A stretch of DNA of 64,000 bases from Psoroptes ovis (Eukaryota > Arthropoda > Arachnida > Sarcoptiformes > Psoroptidae), in NCBI GenBank assembly GCA_002943765.1, contig PQWQ01000031.1, positions 124,001-188,000 on the forward strand, read 5' to 3'. Below are positions 1 to 13,436 of the stretch, one piece after another. The stretch's first letter is position 1. Every line of letters begins with the position of its first letter. The translations under genes were made by a program, and so were the position numbers. The notes below the pieces were generated by a model. It saw only the letters and a list, made by a program, of their open reading frames with translations, was not told where the DNA came from and ran no database searches.

Positions 1-179
1 CGTCTCCATTATTTTAATAAGGCTTAATTCTTATAAAATTTAAATTTAAGAAATTTGTTTCAAGTCAAACGAAAACAAATCGAAAACACACGTGTTCGAA
101 GAGAATTTTTTTCGTGAAAAATGATCAATTCATAAAGAGCGTGACAAAAAAAATTGAATTTTTTTTTTCAATTTTTTAA

Positions 180-1754
180 TTATTTTCTAGATAATAATTC
201 TCGCAAGATTATTTTTGAAGAATGTAAGAATTTCTTCAAAGAATTACCAATGAAACCATCATAAAGATACCCGATCGAAAATGTTGGCCTAATGTTTTGA
301 TGCCGGTCTCGCTCACGTTCTTCATGTGAAATATCTGGATCTGTTGCATTTTGTTGCTTTTCAGCATCGTTTTTTGATGAATCATGGTCATTAATTATTT
401 TTTCAATTCCATTAATCGTACCATTGGTCAAGGTTTCAATCGCTGCATATTTCTTCAACAATCGGTCTTCTTCATCTGTCAACTTTTTGGGTACATTGAT
501 TTTCAAATGTACATAATGATCACCATATGATGAATTAATTCGATCTTTCAGGCCTTTATTTTTCAATTTAATAACTGTATGTGAATCTGACCCCGGATCA
601 ATGGCAATTTTCTCGGTTGACCACAGTCCATCGATAATGATTTGACCACCGTATATTGCTTGTGGTATCGATATCGATGCTGATGAATGAAGATCATTAC
701 CATCGACTGAAAAATATTCGGATGATTCCACAACAAATTTGATATAAATTTCTTGTGATCCTTGGGTACCACGTGCTTCATCACCTTCTGAAGGATCAAC
801 ATTAATCTTGAATGTTTCGCCATCGGATACACCTGGCGGTACTGGGATTACAATTTTTCGTTCGACCAGTGTTCGGCCATAGCCTAAACAATTTGTACAT
901 TTATTGACAACATTATGACCTTTACCTTTACAAAATCGACATGTAACACGAAATCTATCTTCGATACCTTCGACAATTTCAAAACCTAGTCCATCACAGA
1001 AAGGGCAAACTTGAATCGATTTCCCTGGCTCACTACCGATACCCATACATTTTTCACAAACAGTCAATGTATGGGCTTCGATCAATTTTTCACATCCTTT
1101 TGCAGCTTCACGAAACGATAGCTTAATAATCGTTGCTTCAGTAGGTGCATGACCATGATGTGTGCCCGAATAATCGACCCATTCACGATCAGCTTTGGTG
1201 AAACTTTCTTGAAAATCAGTACCAAATATTTTACGAAACAGCTCTTCAGGATTCACCGATGAGTGGAAAGTTTCATAAGGTGATTGATATTGATTCGATG
1301 AACGACGAAATGATTCAAAACTTTGTTCTTGTTGTTGATATTGGGCATCATATTTATTACGTTCTTCTTTACTCGATAATACTGTATAAGCTACGGCTAT
1401 TTCTTGAAAACGTTTTTGTGCATCAGCATTACCGGGATTGGCGTCTGGATGATATTTTTTCGCTAATTCAATATAAGATTTTCGAATCTCTTTCGCCGAT
1501 GCATTACGTGGTACACCAAGTATCTTGTAATAATCAACATTAGCCAATAATATCGAAGATTTATGAATGAATTTATTCGAATTTAAATGCACTAAACGAC
1601 TAGACACCAATATATTTAATAAAAATCTATTATTAAGCATGATTGATTTGAAATCATCAACCAAAGTTTGAATCACATTTTGACTTCGAGAGAAAGTTTT
1701 CGAGAATATCAAAACAAAACAAAATAAAAGAAACTTCACGGAAATTCTAGACAT
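180..1754 (-). CDS. DNAJA3: DnaJ homolog subfamily A member 3 (mitochondrial Hsp40, Tid1)
   Basis: Single-exon protein of 524 residues. It is a type I J-protein that stimulates mitochondrial Hsp70 ATPase and helps fold client proteins. A J domain lies at about 74-138 with the HPD tripeptide at 102-104. Four CxxCxGxG zinc repeats follow near residues 233, 250, 272 and 286, then the two beta-barrel client-binding domains. There is no Gly/Phe-rich linker; a Ser/Gln/Tyr-rich segment replaces it. The first 25 residues are hydrophobic. A second Met at residue 39 begins a more typical mitochondrial presequence, so the true start may be there. The gene is divergent from PDIA4, with 150 bp between the two ATGs. 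Family call is firm; mitochondrial location is inferred. Confidence 0.93.
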   Translation of the reverse strand: MSRISVKFLLFCFVLIFSKTFSRSQNVIQTLVDDFKSIMLNNRFLLNILVSSRLVHLNSNKFIHKSSILLANVDYYKILGVPRNASAKEIRKSYIELAKKYHPDANPGNADAQKRFQEIAVAYTVLSSKEERNKYDAQYQQQEQSFESFRRSSNQYQSPYETFHSSVNPEELFRKIFGTDFQESFTKADREWVDYSGTHHGHAPTEATIIKLSFREAAKGCEKLIEAHTLTVCEKCMGIGSEPGKSIQVCPFCDGLGFEIVEGIEDRFRVTCRFCKGKGHNVVNKCTNCLGYGRTLVERKIVIPVPPGVSDGETFKINVDPSEGDEARGTQGSQEIYIKFVVESSEYFSVDGNDLHSSASISIPQAIYGGQIIIDGLWSTEKIAIDPGSDSHTVIKLKNKGLKDRINSSYGDHYVHLKINVPKKLTDEEDRLLKKYAAIETLTNGTINGIEKIINDHDSSKNDAEKQQNATDPDISHEERERDRHQNIRPTFSIGYLYDGFIGNSLKKFLHSSKIILRELLSRK

Positions 1755-1904
1755 TTAAATTGCCCTTTTAAATTCATCACAATGTGTCAATGTGTTTTGC
1801 ATGTCAAAACCAGGAGTTGGTCAGCTGTTTTTCTGGTCAGCTGGTCAGTGATTCGGATAGTTGACTGGTGACGTATCATCAAATCGATGAAATTCTGATA
1901 CAAA
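1755..1904. promoter_or_regulatory. Shared divergent promoter of DNAJA3 and PDIA4
   Basis: Only 150 bp separate the two start codons, so both 5' UTRs and core promoters must lie here. Two near-copies of the E-box word GTCAGCTG sit at about 1820 and 1836. The first, GTCAGCTGTT, differs by one base from the Drosophila core-promoter E-box motif AWCAGCTGWT. No TATA box is obvious. Both genes encode chaperone or folding factors (one mitochondrial, one ER), so coregulation is plausible but inferred. Confidence 0.5.
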
Positions 1905-4269
1905 ATGATTAAATCAATTTTGAAATACTTAATAATTGTTGCGTTGTCATTGGTTACAATCGAATGTGAAGATCATCCATACAGTAAGTATAATATTCAA
2001 TTTTTTTTCCAATATTTTTGATTTTTTCGAATTTTCCGATCAAAGATTTAGAGACTATAACTGTTGAAGATCATGTTTATGTATTGGATGACAAGAACTA
2101 TGATCAATTTGTACAACAACATTTCATTTCACTAATTGAATTTTATGCACCTTGGTGTGGTCATTGTAAAGCTTTGGCTCCTGAATTTTCAAAAGCAGCT
2201 AAAATTTTACAAAATGATACCCAACGTATTGTTCTAGCTAAAATTGATGCTTCGAAATACGTTGAATTTGCTCAAAAACATGGTGTCACTGCTTGTAAGT
2301 TGAATATGAATATGTTTCATTTCATTTCATTGATCATGTTGTTTATTACAGACCCAACACTGTTTGTTTATCGTAATGGAACCAAAACTGAATATGATGG
2401 ACCACGTACATCCGAAGGAATCATTGATCATATGCGTGAATTAGCTGATCCTAATTATAAACCCGTAAAATCTGTGATAACATTGACAGGGGCCAATTTC
2501 GATGATAAAATAAGCTCGCAACCTTTAATTTTAGTACAATTTTTTGCACCATGGTGTGGCCATTGTAAACGTCTTAAACCAGAATATCAACGTGCCGCCC
2601 GAAGACTTGAAGCATTGGAAAAATCAATTAAATTAGCTGAAATTGATGCAACAGTTGAACAAGATCTTGCCCAGCGTTTCAATGTCAAAGGTTACCCATC
2701 ATTATTCATATTTCGAAATGGGAAAAAATCCATTTACAAAGGCCCCAGGGATGAGAATGGTATCGTAGATTATATGCGACAATACCTGAAGATTCCAAGC
2801 ACGTTAGTTGATAGCAAAGAAATGTTAAAGAAACAAATCCGTGAAGATGTACCGACAATTGTCGGATTTTTTGATGATCAGCCAGATGAAAAAATATTTG
2901 AATTATTTGTCGACACTGCTTATGATCAGTTTGATGAAGATAATCATTTTGTCCACATAACAAACAGTGATTTAGTCCAACGATTGAAACAAAAATCAAA
3001 TTCATTAGTCGTATTCAAACCATTATGGTTTCGTTCGAAATATGAATCAAACAGTAATTCAATGATATTGGATCAATGGAATACGGTTGATGAAATTGTG
3101 GATTTTATTAAAAATAGTAGCATTCCATTAGTTGGATATCGTCATTCACGTACTTATAGTACATATGCAAATGTTTATCCAATCGTTGTTGTTTATTATG
3201 ATGTTGATTTTAGTTTTGATTATCGTAAACGTAAGTAATTCGCTTATTTAATCAATTTTTCAAAAATGATTTCTTAGTATTTTGTGAGGTCGAAAGATTG
3301 GCAGACATTAAGACGATTATTTCACTTAAGAAACACAAAAATAAATCAAAGAAAACATTGTTATAATGAAGACGATGATAGTCTAAATAAGGGTTATAGT
3401 TTGCTGTGTATGAAACAAGCATTTAAATAGTTTTTTTGATTGATGAATGTATTTAGTCAGGGTAAAGACTTGTCAATTGTTAGACTTGTCTTTGAGGTGT
3501 TCGAGAGGTGTCATCGGTGTGTCGATTCATGTTCAATTACTTTGCTTGATTCAAAATTGATTTAATTTTATTTTTTGAACATTTTTTTTTTGCAGAAACA
3601 CAAATGATCCGGGAACAAGTATTGAAGGCGGCAGCACAGGTCACTAAAACCGAGAGAATAACCTTTGTAATTGCCAAAGAAAGTGATAATGAAAATGAAT
3701 TAAAAGAATTGCGATTAGATGATAGCGGTGCCGATGTTAATGTCGGATACTTTGAATCGGCTCGGATCCGCTACGCAATGGCACCAACCGATGATTTCAA
3801 TGATCAAGTATTGATTGATTTCATCGCCAGCGTACGGACAGGTAAAATTAAACCGATAATAAAATCACAACCGATACCTGATACGAATCCTGTGAACAAT
3901 TTGTGGACAGTTGTAGGTGAAACATTCGAACAATTAGTAATGCGTAAAGATATCGATTATGATATTATGCTTCAATTTTATGCACCTTGGTGTGGACATT
4001 GTAAATCGCTGGCACCGATTTATCAAGAATTGGCCCGAAAATTTGCCAATGAAACTGAACGATTACGAATAATGAAAATTGATGCGACCAGTAATGATTT
4101 CCCTGAAAGCTTTGAAGTGAATGGCTTTCCAACCATTTATTATTTACGCCGAAATGATTCGAATCGTAAGCCTATACCCTATGAAGGTGAAAGAAAATTG
4201 GAAGATTTAAGCAGATTCATTGAAGATCAACTATCGGCAGGGGCTTCTATCTTGAAAGATGAATTATAA
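1905..4269 (+). CDS. PDIA4: Protein disulfide-isomerase A4 (ERp72)
   Basis: Four exons: 1905-1983, 2046-2294, 2352-3230 and 3596-4269, encoding 626 residues with phase 1 at every junction. It is an ER lumenal thiol-disulfide oxidoreductase. Exon 1 supplies a signal peptide (hydrophobic core LIIVALSLV). Three thioredoxin domains each carry the active site CGHC, at about 64-67, 178-181 and 535-538, and the chain ends in KDEL at 623-626. Three active sites and the segment IIKSQPIP before the last domain are typical of ERp72 rather than ERp57 or P5. Length is close to vertebrate ERp72 (about 645). Introns of 62 and 57 bp are typical here; the third is 365 bp. Faces SPTLC2 tail to tail. Confidence 0.93.
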
Positions 4270-4825
4270 ATATCATTTTTTTAATATTTTTAAAATTATA
4301 CACACTGAAAAAATATTTTTTTATGTGAAGATAATTAAAAGATTTTCACAAAGCAATTGATTAATTGAAGAAATGTTTCAATGATTAATATTCGAATTCG
4401 ATGCTAAATCATGTTTGGAGGCCATGAATTTAGGTTGTTGTCCGAAAAGTTCTTAGAGGCTCAATCATTGTAATCTTAAGTGTTGTACATGATGACAATC
4501 GGCCAAAACTTTTCGGACAGCCTTGAATATAATTGTATGTATTAAAAAGTGTCCCAACAAACAATCAAGAAAAACAATGGAAAAAAAGAGTTAAAACAAC
4601 GGAAAAAAAAGATCAAATCAATTAAGATTATTGTTTGTAGCTGTGTGTTTGGTTGATGTGTGTGAATTCGTTGATATGAAATGATGAATGAAGGACCATA
4701 ACCTCTGGAGATGATCCGATTATCATTTTCAACAATTTTTTAAATTTTTTTCTTAATAAAATAAAAACGATCAAAACATTTTAAGGGGGGTGTGTGATTT
4801 CACACCAATTCTTCGATGATTTCAT
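4270..4825. other. Convergent intergenic spacer, PDIA4 / SPTLC2
   Basis: Holds the two 3' UTRs and one diverged MITE copy (4430-4524). Otherwise AT-rich, with nothing else recognised. Confidence 0.6.
4430..4524 (+). repeat. Mariner-like MITE, subfamily A, diverged copy
   Basis: The left end reads TTAGGTTGTTGTCCG and the right end ATCGGCCAAAACTTTTCGG followed by ACAGCC. The middle has drifted from the family consensus. It lies in the shared 3' region of PDIA4 and SPTLC2. Confidence 0.8.
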
Positions 4826-7508
4826 TCACTTGTCGCATTCATATATATCGGCGATATCATTGATACATTGATCATCAATGAAATCATAATCATCGAATTG
4901 TCGATGAGTACTTGTCGGTTTCTTATGGTTGTTAAGGGTCGATGATAGCAATAATTTTTGTCGACGATTCTTGTCGGCATCAAACTTGATACCCATCTGA
5001 TCACCAATTTCATCTAAACATTTAATGGTATAATCAATCATTTCATCTGAATGAGCTGCCGACAAACAAAATCTTGCACGTGGTCCAGTCAATGTAGTGA
5101 CAGGATATGCTACACCAGTACTAGCGATACCTTTTTCAAATAATTTTGCCACTAAACACCTTTGGAGAATAAAGGGTTAGACTAGTGAATTTTTCCAATT
5201 TTTAAAAATGATTAAACTTACTTCAAATAAGATGGACTATAAACCATTAATGGCACAACAGGTGAATCATTATTACCATCGATATGGAAACCTAATTCTC
5301 TTAATTTACGTCGGAAACGTATCACATTTTTTCTTAGCTGCATAATTCGACATTGTACCGGTGACTTTGGGCCACTATTATGATTATCAATGGCCAAAAA
5401 TTCATCAAGAATCGATGAAATTTGTTGACAAATCGGTGCCGCCATTGTTGTGCCATAATAAAATGCCGATGAATTGATACGTATATAATTAATGATATCT
5501 CGATTACCAGCAATATAACCACCGGCTGCCGCAAAACTTTTCGTAAATGTTCCCATTAATAAATCGATATCACGTGGATCACAACCATAATAATCACAGA
5601 TACCACGACCTCGGCAACCCATCGCTCCAATCGAATGTGCTTCATCCATATAAACATATGCTTTGTATTTCTTTTTAATCCGTATTAATTCCGGTAAATT
5701 GACGATTGTTCCTTCCATCGAATAAATACCTTCGACCAATATAACAATTTTACGCCATTGTTCACCATTTGGTTGACCATTTAGCAATGAAATTTTGATA
5801 ATATTCTCTAAATCATTCATATCTAATAATTCGAGAAAAAAATATGACAATCAGAAAATGGGTTAATTCAACTAAACAAAAGAAAATACTGACTATTATG
5901 TTTGAAAACTTTAATTTTAGCACCAGATAATTTACATCCAAGCGCTAATGATGCATGATTACATTGATCACTGATCACTAATGAACCGGGACCAAATAAT
6001 GATGGTAATGATAGTGCATTCGTTGCGAAACCCATTCCGATAACGATACTATCTTCTACATTTAAAAATTTGGCCACTTTTCTTTCCAATTCATGATATA
6101 TCGCTGTGGAGCCTATTTTAGACCAAACATAATGAAAATAAATTTAATTATTCAAAATATGATAATATTTTCCAGGGTCTAATAAACATAATGGATTATG
6201 GCGAGAACCTCATTAAAATAAATATTAAATGACAAATATGATTAATGGAGTCACGGACTCATAAAATCGAGACATGATTCGAAAAAATGGGAAACAACAC
6301 CCACCCATAACCCATTAAAAAAAATTTCTAAAAATATCACATATATAAACACATGCACCGATAACAACATACCATATTCATTTGGTGATGATGATACGCT
6401 AACTCCTAAATTTTGAATCGATTCAATAACTGATTCTATTCGTTCACCTTTGTTTGTTGAATGTCCAAGATAATCATATGAACCCATATTGATTGCTTTA
6501 ATTTTACGCCCAGTATATCTGATAAAATGAAATGAAAAAAAATGGAAGAATTTATTATAAAATCCATTAATATAATATGATTTCATTCAAAGTTAAGGCT
6601 ATAGTTTTGATCACATTTTTAAAAAGATCAAACGTCAAATCGAACGAAATTCGTTTAATCTTTTGAAAAATGCAATCAAAATCAAAGATCAAAGATATTA
6701 TCAATTAATTAATGATGCTTACTAACTTCCAAGAAGCATTGAATGGTCGAAATTCACGTTCCAAAATTTCTGTATAACCCCCAGGTGCTGAACAAATCGG
6801 ATGTGACCACATATTAACTAATCGTTGAATAATGTTCCGGATGTAAAATGGTGCAAATGTATTGTATAATTTTGTATAGCCTTCACGATGTTTTTCAACA
6901 CCAATAAACGATTCAATCCAACCCAATTTACGTAGAAAATCATTCAGATGACCAAATATCATCAAAATCGAATGGCAAATATAATTCGATATAAGCATAT
7001 GGAATGGTATTCGTGGACGGATTGGTTCTGTATATTGTTTTTGGCATTGTATGGTCGATGTTGCTGTTGCTGTTGTTGACAATGCTATCGATGATGATGA
7101 TGATGGTCGATTAACAGATTTTGTATTTGAATTATTATTGATGGCAGTGTGCGCATTATGGAAAGACTTTGATCTTTTACTATTGATAATCGAAGAGGTT
7201 GTAACCATTGATCCATTCGAACCATATCCACCATTATTATTATTGATCATCAATTGATGATGTCCATTTTTACGATGAATTAATGATGCTGATGTTGTTG
7301 ATGTTGTTTTACATGAATTATTTACTATATGAGTAGTCGGTGATTGAAGATTATTGTTAATCGATGGTAATGACTTATTACCATTGTTATTATGTTGTTG
7401 ATAATCTTGATGATGATGTGGTGAACAGCCGAACGTGGCGAACAATTGAAAACAGCTTGATACATATTTAAAACAAAATACAAATAACCGTCCTAAGGAT
7501 TGAAACAT
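4826..7508 (-). CDS. SPTLC2: Serine palmitoyltransferase long-chain base subunit 2
   Basis: Five exons on the minus strand: 7508-6727, 6518-6373, 6112-5894, 5822-5222 and 5159-4826, giving 693 residues. With the LCB1 subunit it condenses serine and palmitoyl-CoA to 3-ketosphinganine at the ER, the first step of sphingolipid synthesis. It is an alpha-oxoamine synthase: DEAHSIG is the PLP-binding motif and the lysine in GTFTKSFAAAGGY forms the Schiff base, which marks the catalytic subunit. A hydrophobic segment after the N-terminal extension matches the usual membrane anchor. The protein is about 130 residues longer than human SPTLC2 (562) because of an Asn/Ser/Thr/His-rich N-terminus; a later start could be used. 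Splice phases close exactly. Confidence 0.93.
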
Positions 7509-8761
7509 TTTCGTTTTTGTTTAGGGTTTGTTTGGGTTTTGATTTTGTTTTATTTTAGTTTTGATTTGGTTGAACGAGATGAGATGATTCGATTTAATTC
7601 AATTGTTTTTTGCTTGATGCTTCAATTCGATGAGGTTATAGATCAATAAATAATTTGAATCAATGAATAAATGATTGATATGATTGAAAATTAATTGTTT
7701 TTAGACTTGAATTTAAGGTTTAAAACTTGAATTTCAATGATGATCAATTACAATGATGATCAATATTACAATGGCGAACAACAACAACAGCAGCAGCGAC
7801 AATATTTAATATTTTCAATCAGCTAATATTTTCAATTTTAATAATTTTGTTGCTGTGATTATTAATGGCCAACATTATCATTGATGAATATCAAACATAT
7901 GCACACTAATACACACACAAATGTAAAATTTTTTAAAACTTTTAAAAAACCTTTTAAAATGTATCTTTTTTTTACGAGGTTTTAACCCACAAATCTAAAT
8001 AAAATAATTATTTAAATGAAGATAAATAAATGAAAATCATTAGTTTAATGCTAAGAAATTCAAAAATAAATCTTTAAGAAATCACAGAAGTGATTGGAAA
8101 TACGCCCAACAATCTATGTATGTGTGATGCTTTAAAATATACGAATTTACACGGGAATAAAATGGTTGAAATCGGGTGAAATATGAGTAAAACGATTGAA
8201 TGAATGAATGAATCAAATTCTATATGAAAATGCTTGAATTACACACCAAAGAATCGGAGATTTTTTCAATCTTGAATAACTGAATGATGATAAACTTAAA
8301 CAGAGTCGACCATAAAACCGACAAGTACAATGTTTGATTTTCTTAGGGTTGTTTGAGGCTTATGATTAAGGTTTCTGCAGGAATTTTGTCACAAATCTTT
8401 GGAATCAAATGTGGAACCATACACAACAGTCAAATTCAATGATTCAATGCAGTGTTTTTATGGTTTTTGTTGGCTTTTGTGGCTTGATCTCGTTGAATGA
8501 AATGTATGCAAATATATTTTCAACCGGTGAAATATTGTTATGTGTTAAATATTTTGCCATATATTTTAAAACATATAAGACACCCACAAGCATATACACA
8601 CATATAAACCTTTTTGGTTAGTTTGGTTGTAATAATCATCAAACGATTGTTGTTGTTGTTAACAACAACACACACGATTTGCTAGTGGAATTTTTTTTTT
8701 TTTTAAAGGTTTATGCCACATATATTTAAATATATATGAAACATTTAACATTGAAAATATT

Positions 8762-8848
8762 TTGGTTGTCCGAAAAGTTTTGACCGATTTTCATCAAGTA
8801 ACTCTATGGTGTTAAAGCCGAATGAATTTTTCGGACAACAACCTAATA
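8762..8848 (-). repeat. Mariner-like MITE, subfamily A
   Basis: Near-complete copy, reversed relative to the A consensus, with a GTT duplication at the right end (ACAACAACCTAA). Confidence 0.85.
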
Positions 8849-9582
8849 TTAGATGATAAATATCAAAGAATACACATACCATTCAAAGATATCTCGATTA
8901 AACATAAGGATATAATGACGCCGAATCCGTCGAATTCAGTTATTTCATTTCATTCGAAAGGCTTTAGTCTTTTATTTAATTTTGTAGCATTTGAACCATA
9001 CACACACACATATCATTCGGAAAGAATTGGATTACCAACTACTTAAAAAAAACTGAAAATTTGATTGAAATACTTGCAATCAAACACACTGCAATGGATA
9101 GATAGATAGAAGCATATAAAATATGAAAACACGAACTGTTTTTGGTTACACACACACACAACAGAATTTAAATCAAATCAAATCAAATAAACCATTTTAG
9201 CAGTTGATGTGGTTTATGGCAAAATAACAGCAATAATACCAACCATCGAAAAACACCCATCAATATTGCCGATATATGAAACTTACGAAACTCTTGGCTA
9301 TATCACTGAGTTTGTTCTGTTGGGGCCTTTGGAACAATTTTGCTGGGACAATTTTTTTTCGGTACTGGTGGATGATGATGAACCAGAACCGTTTCGAGTG
9401 TAAAATATTTATGGAAAATTGAACGAATTCACGAAATGAACTGAATATACAAACACATACACACATAGATACACAAATAACTCTTTCGTTTATTTGTGAA
9501 TGATGATTGAAAAAAAAAACAATAATTTTCGATTGATATTTTGTTGCCTAAAAGCATGTAAATATATTTTTTTTTATTGTTA

Positions 9583-9666
9583 TTAGGTTGTCCGAAAAGT
9601 TCATTCCGGTTAATTACACTACAGTTGTTCATATAAAAATCAGTCAAAACTTTTCGTACAATCTAA
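9583..9666 (+). repeat. Mariner-like MITE, subfamily A
   Basis: Starts TTAGGTTGTCCG and ends CAATCTAA, flanked by TA on both sides, as expected for mariner insertion at TA. One mismatch in the right terminus (TTCGTACA). Confidence 0.85.
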
Positions 9667-10779
9667 TATTTTTGTTATTGTTTCTTCTTTTTTCATTTCA
9701 CATTCAAATCATCAATAGTTGAAACTTGCTCTCGGTATTTGTTAAATTTTTTTGTATTTCTTTCATTTTTCATTTTCCATTCCATTTGTATTATTTGTAT
9801 TTTCTGGTAAACTCTTGTGTGTGAATAGCTTTGATTATATTGCTTTGCTGTTGTTGTTATTGGAGAATATAATAATGATAATCACCATTCGTTATTATTA
9901 TTACCAATTGAAAAATGGGTTGGACACGCATACAATGCAATGGCAAAAACACTCATAGACAAATGATGAAAAAATATTTTTTTGTACAAAATTTTTTCCT
10001 TTTAACACTTACGAATTACTCTAAAATAATGATGATGATGATGATAAAATTATTATTTAATTATCAATTTGATCATTATTTTCTCATTGCTCTCAGCTTC
10101 TCAAGCACGGTACCTATAGTCTTCGAACTTGGTACAATTTGTTGTAAATAAATGAAATGATAAAATGTTTTTGAAAAATTGTAAAGTTGAGGCTATTGTT
10201 GTTTGATCTAAACAATCATTTTTTGAAAATATTTTCACTTAATAATATTGATTGGTTGGTTGATTAATTATTTAATTAATTTTGAATATTTTTGTTAATT
10301 TTGAAAATGAATGACAAATGAACAAATGAAAATTTTGGATGATTCAAATGTTGATGAATCAATAATTCTTTTAAACACTTTTCATTAAATTTATTCATAA
10401 ATTTTCTCCACTAATTATTCAATATTGATGATGACTGGCTGGCTGTTAAACGAGTACTTAATCAGCATTATCCAGACACGCACAAACACACAGAGACACG
10501 TTTTAAATGGAATTGAAACACGTTGTTCGAAGCTAATGCAAACGAATCAAAAATGAATAAATCAGACTCCGTAATCGAAGATTGAATCATTGAATTAAGG
10601 ACGATAAAGCGAAAAATGTCATAAAACATTTTTTTCAAATATCAAATAATCCCAAATGCTTTTAATGGGTTTAATTTTATAAATGGTTTTTTTCAGTATT
10701 TTTTAATAATGTATTTATGTGTGTGTGTATAACACATTTTGAAGGCATTGTAAAGGTTTATTTGATTTATTTCAATTTA

Positions 10780-10868
10780 TTAAGGTTGTCCGAAAAGTTC
10801 ATTCGGCTTAATCTCGAATAGAGTTGCACATGAAAATCGGCCAAAACTTTTCGGACAAACTAAACTAA
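10780..10868 (+). repeat. Mariner-like MITE, subfamily A
   Basis: Near-complete copy with the central word TAGAGTTG. The right end is slightly altered (ACAAACTAAA). Confidence 0.85.
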
Positions 10869-11613
10869 TATTTTTATTTATTGTGATGACATTTTACATT
10901 TAAATCATCTTTTTTTTTAATAATATTAAAATAATTCACAAGGACAAAACCTTCATGATTTTCATTATTATTATTATTATTATCGAAATTACCTAATAAA
11001 TCATAGATATTTTAACAAATTATCTTGAATACAATCATGGGATGACATTTGATTAAATTAAAAATTTTATTAAAATTAAGAAATTTGAAATGACTTTTCA
11101 ATGAAAAATAACAATGATTTTCAATTTTTAATAAATTTTAAATGATATAATAACACAGCTTTTCGTCCATCATTTTTTGTTCACAAATGTATCACAAAAC
11201 GACCCTGATGAATGTTGGTCACATACATTCAAATCAAATAATTTAAATCATTCAAATAAATTATGAAGATATTGGAAAAGTGATTAAATTCGCTGATGAT
11301 TCGTGAAACGAATGGTGCTCGTGATATTGATTATTCAAAGATGGTGAATTAAAATATCATATTTTTTTCAAATTTAAAATAATTCAAAAAGAACCTCCGA
11401 TTATCAAATAATAATTTCTCAGATAAAAATTTTGAATTATTTTCAAATTCAAATTTAGCGTGTAGTTATTCATGTTTTAAATAAGAAATAAATTCAATGA
11501 TTGAATGATTAAACAAGAGATATTTGGATTGTTAGTTTGTCGATAAGCACAGGTAGTAAACAAGCAGCATGGCAACCACAAAATAATCAAAAATTTATTC
11601 AAGTTTCAATATA

Positions 11614-11698
11614 TTTGGCTGTCCGAAAAGTTCATTCGGATTAATCACAATAGAGTTGTTCGTATGAAAATCAGTCAAAACTTTTCGGACAACACAAT
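11614..11698 (+). repeat. Mariner-like MITE, subfamily A
   Basis: Near-complete copy beginning TTTGGCTGTCCG; the right end has decayed to ACAACACAATAA. Confidence 0.83.
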
Positions 11699-13436
11699 AA
11701 TCATAATGAAAATTTGTTTTCAATTTCATTATTTCATTCAATCAATCAATTCGTCAATCTATCATTGATTATATAATCAAATTCAATAATTCATGTATTT
11801 GATGATCGGATCGATTGATCGATCAATTGATTTAAATCGTGAATAACACAAACATATAATTTTTAAAAAATTTGAAAAAATGTGACAAAATTCAATTAAC
11901 CACCACCAAAAACGATGATTGAAAAGCAAACTGATAGATTGTGAATGATGATGGAATCGTTCGAATTCGAAACTCGCGAATATTTTACGAATTACACAAA
12001 GTGAATCAATTTTATTTTGGGCAGAAAAAATCAATGATTTACTTTGACAATATCTCAATATCTCAATTATATTCATCATTTTCGGCTGTCAAAGTATGCA
12101 TGTGTGGTGTTGATGAATTTTGTTATACACAAGCCTTTTGATGTGCATAGCATAACAACAAGAAGCACAGCATGAACATTATTTTGTTGCCATTCATTTC
12201 TTGTTTATTTAATCAACTTGAATTTGAATATCAAATGACTAAATATGTCTTTGATCATCATTTTGTTTGAAATTTAATGGAAACATAAATGAAAAAAAAA
12301 TGGCAAAATTTTAATGAAAACTCATTCAAACATGTATAAATGATGGTCAAATGCAAAAATATATATCATCTAGTTTGTTAATGAGTTAAAAAAATAAATC
12401 AATAAATTGATTAATGACTCAGTCGATCATCGGAATTTATTGAACAAACACAATAATGAGACACACAAAGACTAATCAATTTTTTCTAATCAAAAAAAAA
12501 ATTGACTTGTCAATTAGTCAAAGTCAATTATTCAAACAAATGCTAAATGTCACTAATCATCATCATTTGTTTTGAATAATTTTTTTTCAAAATAAATCAA
12601 GGTACATACCTTTTGAATTTTTACTATTTTCAAGCACAGTTAATCACTCTTTTTTCGACTAAAATTCTTTCGATTGTTGGTTATTGTTATTAGGTTATAA
12701 CCTTTGATTAATTATTTCACCATTTTTTTCAACATAAACAATTTCACTGATGATTATTGTGAGATGATTGTTTGTTTGAGAAGAAATTTAAGAAAATAAG
12801 AAAATTTCGTAACAATTTTTCAATGAGAAAATTTGCTAAGAGTACCTCCATCCATCCATTAAAACATATTTTATTTTCAATCATTTCCGTATGTACAATT
12901 TTCGATGCACACAAAATGATCTAGTTTGTTGTTTTTACCACCTAATCAAACTGAATAACCTTCAAAAAATCCAAAATACCGTTAGCATTTTGTATTTCGA
13001 CCAACAAATAATATTTTAACTAAGATTTGAACTAAGAAAATTAAGACAAGGTCATTTTGTATCTGTTTCTAGCATCCACAATGTTCGAAGAAAAGTGTTC
13101 AAGAGTTCAATGAAGAAGCAATTCAATCAGTGAATGATGATGATATACCGGTTTTTTTTTCGGTGCACTCTAAGAATTTTGATTTTTTGAATCATGTGAA
13201 AAAATGTGATTAGTTTTATTGTAAATTTTAAATTATTAAAATTAAACATTTTTTTTTGAATGAATGAATATTTAAAAGTACCGGATCGATGCCTCTTAAA
13301 AAAAAAATTAATGACCAAAGGAGAAAAATCAAGGAAGTGAATCGAAATGTATCAAATTCTATTGCCTGTGCATTTCCACACACATATTTAGTTTTTTTTT
13401 CAACCCGAAATCAAATATCATTATTGTTATTATGAC

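Noticed and set aside
3005..3604. Reading PDIA4 as two separate genes (stop after 3238, new ATG at 3604)
   Set aside because: Splicing 3230 to 3596 keeps phase, restores the b'/a' linker and gives a complete ERp72 with KDEL.
9209..9403. A 64-codon open frame ending in an acidic, Pro-containing tail
   Set aside because: It looks slightly less random than its neighbours, but it has no ATG start, no clear splice partner and no recognised homology. Not enough support.
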